This document shows positions 15,956 through 26,110 of a stretch of DNA of 64,000 nt, piece after piece. Position numbers and translations under genes: made by a program. Source of the stretch: Carya illinoinensis (taxonomy: Eukaryota; Streptophyta; Magnoliopsida; Fagales; Juglandaceae); NCBI RefSeq assembly GCF_018687715.1, contig NC_056753.1, positions 9,417,001-9,481,000 on the forward strand, written 5' to 3'. Numbering within the stretch: position 1 is the stretch's first letter; every line of letters starts with the position of its first letter. The notes beneath the pieces were generated by a model. It saw nothing but the letters and a program-made list of their open reading frames with translations, was not told the DNA's origin and did no database searches.

Positions 15956-16595
15956 GTTGGGCTTTTTGTTGGGCTTTTTTATTGGGCCTTTTTTTAGACT
16001 TTTTTCTTTAACCCAATTAACATTTCAATTTTACAATTTGCAACTCTAATCGGATTTGGACTTCTATATCAATTTTTTTTTAAAAATATAATTTGAGATT
16101 TCTAATTTATCTAACCAAAATCATCACATTAGAAAATAAAACTAAATTCAAAATCTATCACTATAAAAAATAAAACTAAATTCAAATGTGCAACTAAAAT
16201 TAAAAACTAAATTAAAACTAAATACACACATTAAAATTACATAACCAAAATTACAAAATGTTAATTAAAAAATACATAACCAAAATTAAAACTTAAAATT
16301 AAAAATACATAACCAAAAGTCCAAAATTACAACCTAAAATTAAAAATACATAACCAAAGGTCCAAAAAATGTAATTTTTCAACTTGTGCCTGAAAAAAAA
16401 AAAATTAGTAAAGAAATAAGATATCATATAAATTTATAAAAATAAAGAAAGCAAAATTGAAATAAGATACCAAAAACAAGATTGTTAATCCTCTTCACGG
16501 AGTATGCTGGCCATAGAATTGGCTAATTCTGCATTAAGATGTTAAAGTATAGGAAATTAGTATTACAAAATGTTAAAATCAACTCATATAACAAC

Positions 16596-18788
16596 TTAAA
16601 AAAAATCTCTAAATACATTACCTGAGTCTAGCTTATAACTCTCTGCATCATCAATGGCTTCAGAATAATTTTGACTCAAGCATATGGGAGTAGACTTCAA
16701 CCAATTTTGCGAGCACACGAGAGCTTCTACAGTTCTAGGAGCCAAAGAGCTCCTAAACGGATCCAGGACACGGCCTCCTGTGCTAAATGCTGACTCAGAT
16801 GCAACGGTGGTGATAGGAATGGCCAAGATATCTCTTGCCATTAGAGCAAGAACTGGATACTTGGTAGAGTTGACTTTCCACCAAATTAAAATATCGAAAC
16901 TCCCCGTAGGAATCTCAATATTCTCCAACAAATACCGCTCTAACTCTGACTTACAATCCATCAAAGATGCTGTATGCTCTTTATGGAACTCCCTCAAAAA
17001 ATCCAAGGGATCATAGTCTGTAACTGTACTACTACTCCCCATTGATGCACTAGCTTCACCGCTTTGAGTTTTGTTAGCACCAGTTACGCACCCACCACCA
17101 AACTCTACATATGCCTCATACAAATATTCCATATCCCTCTTGAGGAGTGCAACAAATTCCTCACCCTTCGCCTCACCCAATGTTTTCTTGAACCAATATG
17201 CTTGAGTAACCAATTTAAACCGCGGATCAAGAATAGCAGCAATAAACAACAACCGATTTATTTTTTCAAGATCACCCCAATATTTATTATACTTTGTCTT
17301 CATTCTGAAAGCCATTGAACTCAAACGTCGATTACTATTGTCACAAAAATTATTCAAGTGTTTATGAATGGCAATAAGCTCCTGGACATAATTATTTGAT
17401 GTGACATATAGTGTACCAGAAATGCGCAATGTAACACCATAAAATATTTGAAGAAACTTCGAAAAGTTTCTTATGGTCTCCCAATCATCCGGCCCAGGAG
17501 CTCCTAGACCCTTTCTCCCATGTCCATCCTTAGACAAATAAACTCGTGAGTAGGGATCTTCATCAAGCAAAAGTTGGAAGGCTTTTTGATACTTCTCAGC
17601 CACGTCCAACATAAGAAAAGTCGAATTCCATCTAGTAGGCACGTCAAGAGTCAAAAAACTAGAGCATTGAACTTTTGATCTATCAACACAAGACTTGAAA
17701 GTGGCAAGTCTTTGGGGAGAAGACTTCACATACTTAATCAGATTTCGGACCCTTACAATTGAGTCATCAACATCTTTCAAACCTTCACTCACAATAAGGT
17801 TTAAGATGTGTGCCGTACACCTCATGTGAATAAACTCGTGATTTGCTATACAATCCGCACTTCCTATTTTCCTTGTTCTCAACCAATCAATAGCAGAGTC
17901 GTTAGAGGTAGCATTATCCACTGTAATTGTGAGGATTTTGTCAATGCCCCAATCAAGCATACACTCCTCCAACTCCCTCCCAATCGTTGCCCCCTTATGG
18001 TCGCTAATCCGAACAAATGAAATGATCCGCTTATGCAACTTCCAATTATTATCAATGAAGTGAGCGGTCACACACATGTAATTAATATTTTGGATAGAAG
18101 TCTAAGTGTCGGTGGTTAGGCATACTCTTTTTTTGGTGGTCAAAAACATTTTCTTCAAGCTATCCTTCTCTCTTAAGAATACCCTCATACAGTCACGCAT
18201 TACGGTAAATCGAGAAGGAATAGGAAACCTTGGATCAAGGGCTTTAACAAATTCCCGAAACCCTTCTCCCTCAACACATCTAAATGGTAGCTCATCCACT
18301 ATCACCATCCTAGCAAGGGCAGCTCGTATTTTTTTCTCATTATATTTGGCCATCCCTAAGGTCTTCTCCCCTTCCCCTCCTTCACTTCTTGCTTCCGGGA
18401 CCAAGAATGTTTGACTCTTATCCAATTTACTCTTACGGTTTTTGGGGCAAAGTTGGATGTGTGTTTTCATGGCCGAAGTGCCTTGCCTTTTGGGATGGCA
18501 TTTCCATTGCCTATGACAATGATTACAAGTAGCTATAGGCTCTTCAGGATCACAATCGGGCACTCTTGTGAAGTGGGACCATACCTCAGACCTATTCTTA
18601 ATATTTCTACTACCAGGTGGAGGGCGAGGGGTAGAATGAAAGGCACTAGGAGTACCTACTGAAGAGCCTATTGGTCTGCTAGACTCATCAACTATTGGAA
18701 TGGGAATATCAATCGGTTGTTCTGGGGCTGGAATGCCAGGACAAGATGCACCTGTGGATGTAGGAGTGTTTGTGCCTTCCATATCCAT
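16596..18788 (-). pseudogene. hAT-B transposase, one in-frame stop
   Basis: The frame runs 730 codons from ATG at 18788 and is open except for TAG at 18102-18104 (codon 229). It resumes in the same frame, and a Met at codon 238 could start a 493-residue C-terminal protein. The N-terminus is Pro/Ser-rich (1-60). A BED zinc finger follows (about 66-114; C88, C91, H110, C114 with GTSAMKTH). Next come CLTTDT (Asp227, first catalytic Asp region), ITVDNATSND (Asp291), RCTAHILNL (Cys-x2-His, 324-327) and DVPTRWNSTFLML. The hAT dimerisation domain with TTVASESAFSTGGRVLDPF lies near the C-terminus. The stop replaces the Trp of the LTTDTW motif (TGG to TAG, a transition). The family is RICESLEEPER/DAYSLEEPER-like; whether it was ever domesticated cannot be told, but complete element ends argue for an ordinary transposon. 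Confidence 0.92.
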
Positions 18789-18898
18789 TATTTAATAACT
18801 AGAACTGTAGAGCACAACAAATAAGATAAACATAAAGAAAATAAATTCATGAACTAATGTAAAGATTACTCAAGTAACTTATATGATATACATATATA

Positions 18899-18907
18899 CT
18901 TATATAG
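18899..18907 (-). promoter_or_regulatory. TATA box of hAT-B transposase
   Basis: On the minus strand this reads CTATATAAG, a good plant TATA box, about 110 bp upstream of the transposase ATG at 18788. The CTCGAG minisatellite begins about 46 bp further upstream. Confidence 0.55.
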
Positions 18908-18952
18908 TAGTAATGAGAAAAAATGTCCTATGAATCTATAAATGTGGTTGCA

Positions 18953-19337
18953 TCGCTCGACCCTCGCTCGACACTTCGCTCGAGCGAATTCAGGCAGAGT
19001 AATTCGCTCGACCCTCGCTTGACACTTCGCTCGAGCGAATTCAGGCAGAGTGTGCCGCTCGACCCTCGCTCAACACTGAGCTCGAGCGAATTCAGGCAGA
19101 GTGTGTCGCTCGACCCTCGCTCGACACTGAGCTCGAGCGAATTCAGGCAGAGTGTGCCGCTCGACACTGAGCTCAAGCGAATTCAGGCAGAGTGTGTCGC
19201 TCGACCCTCGCTCGACACTGAGCTCGAGCGAATTCAAGCAGAGTGTGCCGCTCGATCCTCGCTCGACACTTCGCTCGAGCGAATTCAGGCAGAGTGTGCT
19301 GCTCGACCCTCGCTCGACACTGAGCTCGAGCGAACTC
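18953..19337. repeat. 51-bp CTCGAG minisatellite in hAT-B
   Basis: About eight units of the form GCTCGAGCGAATTCAGGCAG, then AGTGTGCCGC, then TCGACCCTCGCTCGACACTGA make an array with a 51-bp period. One unit is shortened to 40 bp by loss of 11 bp. Each unit holds the palindrome TCGCTCGAGCGA or a variant (GAGCTCGAGCGA). The long open frames over it on both strands are artefacts of the repeat. A clearly related array with the same period lies in the solo LTR at 48632-48870. Confidence 0.95.
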
Positions 19338-19379
19338 AGTGCTTACTGGGTTAAAAGCTTCTGCGAATCTGCTTAGTGC

Positions 19380-19933
19380 TTACTAGAGGAATGGGAAAAA
19401 ACAAGTAATAGCATTTCAGATCATCAAGGGCTACTGAAGGAGATTGATCCTAACAACATTTAGTGTATTTCATAGTAGATCCTAACAACAAATTCCAACA
19501 AATTCCATACTTCAATAAATTCTAAACCATTTGTACATTTAAACCCATGACCCCCATCCATCTCTCATGAAGAAAACCCATGGCCTTTCATAAATAGCAC
19601 ACAACAATCCTAAAATCCACAACTATCCAACGATTCCAGCACACAAACAAACCTAATATCCACAACTATCAAGAAAATGAACAAAAATAATGCAAAAATA
19701 GTTAAGATATACAAATTATAGAGAGAGAAAGAGAGAGAGAGGCACCTCGGTTTTGCAAAGAATGGGCTTTCAGAGGAGTGACGAAGGTCGGAGGGGCGAC
19801 GACACGGCACGGGTTCAGATGAGAGGTGAGGCAATGAGGAGTGAGGAAGAAAATGATTCAGAGTCTCAGACTTTCAGTGAAGCTGTGAAGGCACTAAACA
19901 CTGAAGGGGGAGGGGAAGGAATCGGGGGGGGAA
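19380..19933. other. hAT-B 5' leader region
   Basis: No coding domain is seen. A GA microsatellite lies at about 19719-19741. hAT-A has a much longer GA run in its 5' region (23918-23976), so a GA tract may be a shared leader feature of these elements. Confidence 0.45.
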
Positions 19934-20011
19934 TGAAAAGTGGAAAACCCTAATGGGTTAGGCTGAAACGACGCCGTTTCAACCTAACCCATTAGGGTTT
20001 TCCACTTTTCA
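19934..20011. repeat. Near-perfect palindrome with inverted telo-boxes
   Basis: Two 37-nt arms (19934-19970 and 19975-20011) are complementary with one mismatch and enclose a 4-nt loop. Each arm contains AAACCCTAA (plant telo-box) and the centre reads AAACGACGCCGTTT. It lies about 1.15 kb upstream of the hAT-B transposase start. Confidence 0.9.
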
Positions 20012-20039
20012 CTTTTAAAAAATTGGGAAAAAAAAAAAA

Positions 20040-21230
20040 GTTAAAATACAAATTAATAATTTAGTAAAAATAAATTAATAAGTTAGTAAAAATATATTTA
20101 AGTTAGTAAAAATGTATACTAATAAATATATTATATATTAGTTATATACTAATACTAATACTATTAGTCTATTAATATATAGTAAATTAGTAATATTTAT
20201 TAACTTATTTACTATGGTCTAATAACTAGATAGTCTAGATGTAATAATTAGTAACTAATAATATCCCTTTCAAAAAAAAGTAACTAATAATATCTAATAA
20301 CACTAGTTACACTAGTACTGATAGATAATAACTTAAAGATACTAATTTAATATACATATAACTAATAGTATACTAATAAATATATTATATATTAGTAATG
20401 CACTAATACTAATACTATTGGTCTATTAATATATAGTAAATTAGTAATATTTATTAACTTATTTACTATAGTCTAATAACTAGATAGTCTAGATGTAATA
20501 ACTACTAACTAGTAACTAATAATTTGTCCATAACACTAGTTACACTAGTACTAATAGATAATAACTTAAAGATATATATTTAATATATATGTAACTCAAT
20601 AGTATACTATTGAATTATATTAGTAATTTACTATATATTAATAGTCTAATACTATTAGTCTATTAGTAAGTTAGTATATGGACTATGGTATAATAGTAAA
20701 TTAGTATATGGTATAATAGTAAATTAGTAATATTTATTAACTTATTTACTATAGTGAATGGTCTATAACAAATATGTAATAACTAGATGTAATAACTAGT
20801 AACTAATTATATGTAATAACACTAGTTACACTAGTACTAATAGATAATAACTTAGAAGATATTAATTTAATATATATTAACTAATAGTATACTATTATAT
20901 ATATTATATTAGTAATAAACTACTACTAATACTATTAGTCTTTAATATATAGTAATATTTATTAACTTATTTACTATAGTCTAATAACTTATAACTAGAT
21001 AGTCTAGATGTAATAATTAGTAACTAATAATATGTGATAACACTACACTAGTACTAAATTACTAATAGATAATAACTTAAAGATATTAATTTAATATATA
21101 CAACTAATAGTATACTATTATATATATTAGTAATTTACTATATACTAATAGTCTAATACTATTAGTCTATTAGTATATAGTAAATTAATAATATTTATTA
21201 ACTTATTTACTATAAGTTTATAACTAATAA
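20040..21230. repeat. A+T-rich tandem repeat, about five copies of 225-285 bp
   Basis: TAATATTTATTAACTTATTT recurs at about 20191, 20445, 20728, 20953 and 21188, each time followed by ACTAGATAGTCTAGATGTAA-like or related words and by ACACTAGT. The period varies because of internal indels. No gene was found. The array makes up most of the 5' flank of hAT-B between the palindrome and the right subterminal cluster. Confidence 0.85.
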
Positions 21231-21339
21231 CTAGTGTTAATTGCTAGTATATTATTGGATTTAACTAATGATGTTACTATATTTATATTTATATGATTAC
21301 TATATAGAAAAACACATATTTTTTACCAAACATGTACAC

Positions 21340-21530
21340 TAGCGGAGTCGAAGTTGGAGTCGGAGTCGGAATAGGGAGTCGGAGTTGGAGTCGGAGGGGC
21401 GGAGCCGGAGTCGGAGCGGAGTCGGAGTCGGATCCGGCTGGACTCCGACTCCGACTTTTCTCTAGAAAAAACTCCGACTCCGACTCCGACTTGTTGGAGC
21501 CAGAGCGGAGTCGGGGTCGGAGTCGGATTT
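21340..21530. repeat. Right subterminal GTCGGA hexamer cluster of hAT-B
   Basis: This mirrors the left cluster, with many copies of GGAGTC/GTCGGA in both orientations. Open frames through it on both strands are Ser/Asp/Val/Gly-rich repeat artefacts. Confidence 0.85.
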
Positions 21531-21551
21531 TCAGATTTTTGCTCAGCCCTA

Positions 21552-21559
21552 ACTATGCA
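21552..21559. repeat. 8-bp target duplication of hAT-B (right)
   Basis: ACTATGCA is identical to 15795-15802 and directly follows the right terminal inverted repeat. Confidence 0.95.
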
Positions 21560-21758
21560 CATAAAAGATGCAATATGCCTAGTTGACTGGGAGAGGGAAG
21601 ACTCACTAGCCCATTCACTGTGGGAATATTGTTCATAAAAATAAAAGAAAGAAAGCCGGGAACACTCATCTGGAGAGCTTTATCTGTTCCTTTGGAGATT
21701 TATTGAGTGTGTCAGAAAATCCTCTTTCTTTCGCTGCCAGTGTAAATGGTAACTCAAT

Positions 21759-21818
21759 CCCACAAACGGCGCCAACTGTTGATGCCATTTTTTGGCCCCT
21801 CAATAAATCTCTCTCTTT
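21759..21818 (-). mobile_element. LTR-end and primer-site-like junction
   Basis: On the minus strand this reads AATGGCATCAACA followed by GTTGGCGCCGTTTGTGGGAT. The TTGGCGCCGT-TGTGGGA string resembles the primer-binding region next to the 5' LTR of Tat/Athila-type plant Ty3 elements. Only about 40 bp of possible LTR remain before hAT-A coding sequence resumes, so this is a scar or a truncated LTR. Its relation to the LTR-like start at 11272 is unresolved. Confidence 0.4.
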
Positions 21819-22410
21819 TGTGTAATGTTTTTTAATATCCTATGCCATAGTGTGGTGATAAGGAATATTAAATCTAGGTTTCAATGTATAGAAATATTCT
21901 TAGAACCATTTCCCCTCCACAAATTGGAAAGGTAGCTCGTCCATAATAACCATACGAGCTAACCTTCTTCTACACTCATTGGGATTATACTTAGTATACC
22001 CCTTCAACGTTGAACCCCCACAACTCCCATTCGCCATTTTTTTAGTCTAATCTCTAGTCTAGATTGACTCTTATCCTGTAAGGATGTTAATATTGAACTC
22101 TTCTTGCATTGTTCTTCTAAGTGGGCCTTTTAACTGTGATGTACTGTGTTTCCTATAATGACATCCATATATTTTATCACAGTTGTTACACTTTGCTGGA
22201 GGGTTATTGAGGTCACCACCCTCTAGTATGGTAAAGTGAGACCAAACTATGAAAACAAGTTTCTTCCTTTGTGTGGGCTTGGGGGTAGGGCAAGGTGTAG
22301 TATCCGTAGGATTAGGAGTAGGGTCAGTGGGGTTAGTGCCAGATGTAGTGTTAGGTGTTGGGGTAGAAGTAGGAGAGCTATCATTGAAATCTGCTGGACT
22401 AAACATTTCT
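21818..22410 (-). pseudogene. hAT-A transposase, N-terminal BED-finger fragment
   Basis: The minus-strand frame starts with an acidic, then Thr/Pro-rich leader (MFSPADFNDSS; the Met at about 22406 is a likelier start than the hydrophobic upstream Met). It continues into a BED-type finger: VWSHFTILEGGDLNN, then CNNC and HSTSQLK. The final His/Cys pair expected after the STS motif is missing. After a frame break come NECRRRLARMVIMDELPF, the VEG motif, PRFNIP and DIKKHYTKERDLL, which align with ALARMVIVDELPFRCVEG and the following region of hAT-B. A stop interrupts the second piece. The homology ends at 21818 and continues about 10.5 kb away at 11268. Confidence 0.8.
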
Positions 22411-22594
22411 GATTCTCTAACACAGTCAAAAATCAGAAATAAAAGCAAAACAAGACACAAGACATAAAAGCAACACAAGACACAAGACATTAAAGCAACA
22501 CAAGGCACAAGACATTAAAGCAACACAAGGCATCTAACATGAAACCCACATGAAAGCAACATGTAGTGAATACTCTAAGGTTATAAATTTGAAT

Positions 22595-22620
22595 CCCCCC
22601 CCCCCCCCCCCCCCCCCCCC
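22595..22620. repeat. Poly(C) run of 26
   Basis: This is an uninterrupted homopolymer of 26 C. It could be real or a length error of assembly. No function is implied. Confidence 0.9.
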
Positions 22621-23915
22621 GGCAAAAGAATAGGACATACTGCTGCTGATCATACTTTGGAGAAGTTGTATTTTTTTTTTTTTAAATTTATTTGGGTACT
22701 TTCCAGTTTTGAAAGTGTTCGATCTTTTTATTTTGGTGTTGAGGAGGTCTAGATTCTTCCATTAGTTTTGTAGATATGAAGGGGATAAGTGAATTGAAGA
22801 GATTTAGGAGGAGATATAAGATTATAAGCAATATTAAGGGCTAAAAAATATACGTCTTAACATTAAAAATGGAAGATTTTTGAGTTTAAAAAATAATGTT
22901 GAGATGCTTCTTTCCACCAAAAGACTGCAACGGATCTGTTATTGAATAACGAAAAATCAGCTCCTCTACATTAATTGTGTGAATTTCAAATAAATTTTTA
23001 GTTGTGGTACGTTACTAAGAACCACCAAAAGTACTGGAAGCCAACAAATTCTAGAAGGCTCCCTTTTGTGATGGAGTGTAAATGCAAATTGGAGTTTAAG
23101 ATAATTTTAATATATATTAGATCCAGCTCAAAGAATAACTCAAACCCAAAAGCTTTATTTTTTAAGTTCAAATAGTGAAGTTCCAGTGTGCTACACCAAA
23201 ATTCAATCGAAAAGGTTAGTGTTAATTGTAAAATTAGTATGTGGATTTTTTGCTCATTTGCAAAATGCCACATCAGATTTTAACATTTGCACATTAAGTT
23301 TTTTTTTTATAAATATTTAAGTACTTACTTCCATTAGTCTCCCATTGGAAAACATTGCCATGTGTCATTATATTAATGCTAAGTATCAACTAATAAAAAG
23401 TTGATAGACATAGTAAGTCAGATTAGTATTACAAAAAATAGGTTTAACAAAAGTTCTTTTAAATACTTACAATATTATCAAATATGAAATAGAGAAAAGT
23501 AAAAAAGGTCAAAAACCAAAAAATAACCAATTCAGCTCTAATCAATTAACATTGAAACCCTAAATCAATTCAATATTGAACAAAATTAATTTAGGGTTTC
23601 GGATTGAAACCCTGAACTAATTTAGGGTTTCCAATCTGAAACCCTACAAACTCACACATCAAAAATTCAAAATCACACAATCCGAAACACACAATCACAC
23701 ATCAAGATTCAAAACACATGAACAATCAATTCTCCATAGCACACAATTCACAAATACAATCTCGTCATTCCTCCAATCTCCATTCCATAAATCAACAAAA
23801 ATCAAAATAATTGGACGAAGAGACACAAGATTCGATTCTTACCTTCGGCGACATAGATGCAAACAAATGGCGATGGCAACAAGTGACAGTGATGGAGATG
23901 AGAGATTGAGTCACT

Positions 23916-23917
<2 letters not shown>

Positions 23918-23976
<59 letters not shown>
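23918..23976. repeat. (GA)n microsatellite
   Basis: The GA dinucleotide run is about 58 bp long and lies upstream of the hAT-A coding start on the minus strand. Arg-Glu and Ser-Leu frames over it are artefacts. Confidence 0.95.
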
Positions 23977-23981
<5 letters not shown>

Positions 23982-24289
23982 AAAGATATGTGAAGGGGGG
24001 TCACGGGGGAGGAGGGATTCTTAACTCCCCAGGCATAAAACAATGTCGTTTTGTCTATGAGAAAAAAACGTCGTTTCATTTCGTCCCCCAACTCTACTAG
24101 AGGCCCCAGATACGGGTAAGGTCACCCGCCCCTGCATTTGCAGCACGGATACCCCACCCTGCATGGGTGGGGGCGGAGCAGTGGGGTGCGGGGCCCTGCT
24201 GCCCACCTCTAGTACTACTTTTATTTTTTCACTACCCATTTCCTTGACATTATTGCATCTTTCTTTCCACTATAAAATTTGGTCCCCAA

Positions 24290-26090
24290 TCATGAGAAAT
24301 CATAACTATGATAGTAGAGAACAAGGTCAACTATCCCACAAAGGTATCGAAGAATCCTCTTCAATGCTTGCCAATGAACAGGTCTTGGGTTACTCCAATA
24401 ACAACTAACCAGTCCAAGTGTAAAGTAAATGTCAGGTCGTGTACACAACATAGCATGCATCAAACTTCTAATTGCACTTGCATAAGGAACTAAGATCATT
24501 TTTCTCTTTTCCTCATCATTCTTAGGAAATGTTCTAGGCTTACTATATAATCCTTTATCAAATGTTGTGTCTATGAGTTTGGAGTTGTGTATATGAAATC
24601 ATTCTAGAATTTTCTTAATGTAAGTTTCTTGATACAAACAAAGAAACTTCCTATATCGATCCCTTAAAATTTTAACTCCTAACACATAATTTGCTTCACC
24701 CATATTCTTCATGTCAAAAGTAAAGGACAACCACTCTTTTTTTGTGACAATTATCTCCATATCATTTACAGCTAATAAAATGTCATCCACGTATAAAGAG
24801 AAAATTAGAAAGCTCTTCCTTGTACATTTGACATTTACACAATGGTCTTTATCTAGCATCTCAAAGCCAATTGAAGTAATGGCCTCATGAAATCTAAAGT
24901 ACCATTTTCTAGATGAATGTTTAAGGCCATAAAATTGAACATTTCAGCTGGCATACTTTGCGTTGTCCTTCAACTGCAAAACCAATGGATTGATTCATAT
25001 AGATCTCCACGTCTAGTTATTCATTGAGAAATACAATTTTCACATCTATCTAGAAAAATTCCAAATCTAGATGTGCAACTATAGTGAAAATGAGGCGAGT
25101 GAAAGCAAATCTCACCATAGGGGAGAATGTTTCTTCATAATCTGTACCCTCTCTTTGAGTAGCCTCTCACCACGAGCCAGACCTTTTATTTGGCAATTGA
25201 TCTGTCTACCTGACACTTCATTTTTAAAATCCATTTGTTTCCAATACACTTGCACCAAGTTGGAAGATCAACTAACTCCCAAACATGGTTCTTTATAATA
25301 GATCTAATCTAATCTCTCATAATAGCCAGCCATTTATTTGAAACAAGTAAACCTAGTCTTCCTCATAAGAAGAAGAATCATCAAAATCACACGAAGTACA
25401 CATGAAAGATTACTCTTCAATATCAAAACGATGACGAAGAATGGTTCCACGTTTACTTCTATGTAAAAGAGACTCTTATGAGTACTTTCTTGTGGCATAG
25501 TCCCACTAGGAGGAAAATCAATCCCATTATCTTTCACAATTCTTGGATGTGATAATTTTTTACTTTCATTAAAAGATACTATAACTCCCTTAAGTTCTTG
25601 CAACTCAAAAAGTCATTCTCAATAAATGTGACATCACTCAACTCTATTTCTATCGTTCCTCTGTTAGGATGTTCACTATGCATTACATAATCATTTGAGC
25701 TCTCTGAATATCTTATGAAAATATGCTTATTTGCTCTAGGGCCATGTTTTCCTTATTTATGGGGAGTGGTGTAAACATAACCCGCAGAACCCCAAGGCCG
25801 TGAATGTTTCAAATTTGGTTTTGCAATATTTCATAATTCATATGAGGTTGAATGAACGGACTTAGAAGGCACACAGCTCAAAATGTAAGCAACAGCTAGA
25901 AGATCATTCCCCCAAAATGATATTGGTAGTCTAGCTTGCACAATCATTTGATCGAACCATTTTCAATAAGGTTTGATTCCTCCTTTCAGCAACACCATTT
26001 TGTTAGATGTACTAGGAATCGTTAATTGCCTGTGCATCTCCTTTTGCTCACATAGTACCTAAAACTCTTTAGACAAGTACCAAGCATTGC
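24290..26090 (-). pseudogene. Copia (Ty1) pol remnant: integrase to RNase H
   Basis: On the minus strand the order is that of Copia pol. The integrase end has GVAERRNQTLL near 26000-25970, followed by the start of the reverse transcriptase. Then comes the RT core with FSLYVDDILLAVND (near 24790) and MGEANYVLGVKILRD. The RNase H part follows with PYASAIRSLMHAMLCTRPDI and LKRILRYLCG (24290-24499). Many stops and frameshifts break it. No LTR was recognised on either side. The left edge abuts the hAT-A terminus region and the right edge a CACTA-like end at 26111. Confidence 0.85.
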
Positions 26091-26110
26091 CAACGTTCAA
26101 TAAACACCAA

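Larger units (their letters stand above)
15803..21551 (-). mobile_element. hAT-B: structurally complete hAT DNA transposon
   Basis: The 5749-bp element has 12-bp terminal inverted repeats (TAGGGCTGAGCA at 15803-15814 and its complement at 21540-21551) and an exact 8-bp target duplication. Just inside both ends are clusters of the hexamer TCCGAC/GTCGGA (15826-15955 and 21340-21530), of the kind hAT transposases bind subterminally. The interior, read on the minus strand, holds an A+T-rich repeat region, a long palindrome, a GA microsatellite, a CTCGAG-rich minisatellite, a TATA box and the transposase. Only one premature stop was seen in the transposase. The element is inserted in non-coding LTR-type repeat sequence. 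Confidence 0.95.
22411..24211 (-). mobile_element. hAT-A 5' region and right terminus
   Basis: This is non-coding. It includes a 26-bp poly(C) run at 22595-22620, inverted telo-box motifs at about 23560-23645 (AAACCCTAAAT and TTTAGGGTTTC), a (GA)n run at 23918-23976 and an imperfect AAACGACG-type palindrome at about 24040-24080. A G+C-rich terminal block follows (24096-24211). Read from outside, the end is TAGAGGTGGGCAGCAGGGCC, a typical hAT-like terminus. The outer flank is GTACTACT, but the matching left target duplication was not proved. Confidence 0.5.

Noticed and set aside
18923..19376. Repeat protein of 143 codons with RSSEFRQS units (and the opposite-strand frame)
   Set aside because: The 51-bp minisatellite is a multiple of three, so every frame stays open over it. 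It lies upstream of the transposase and is not likely to be translated.
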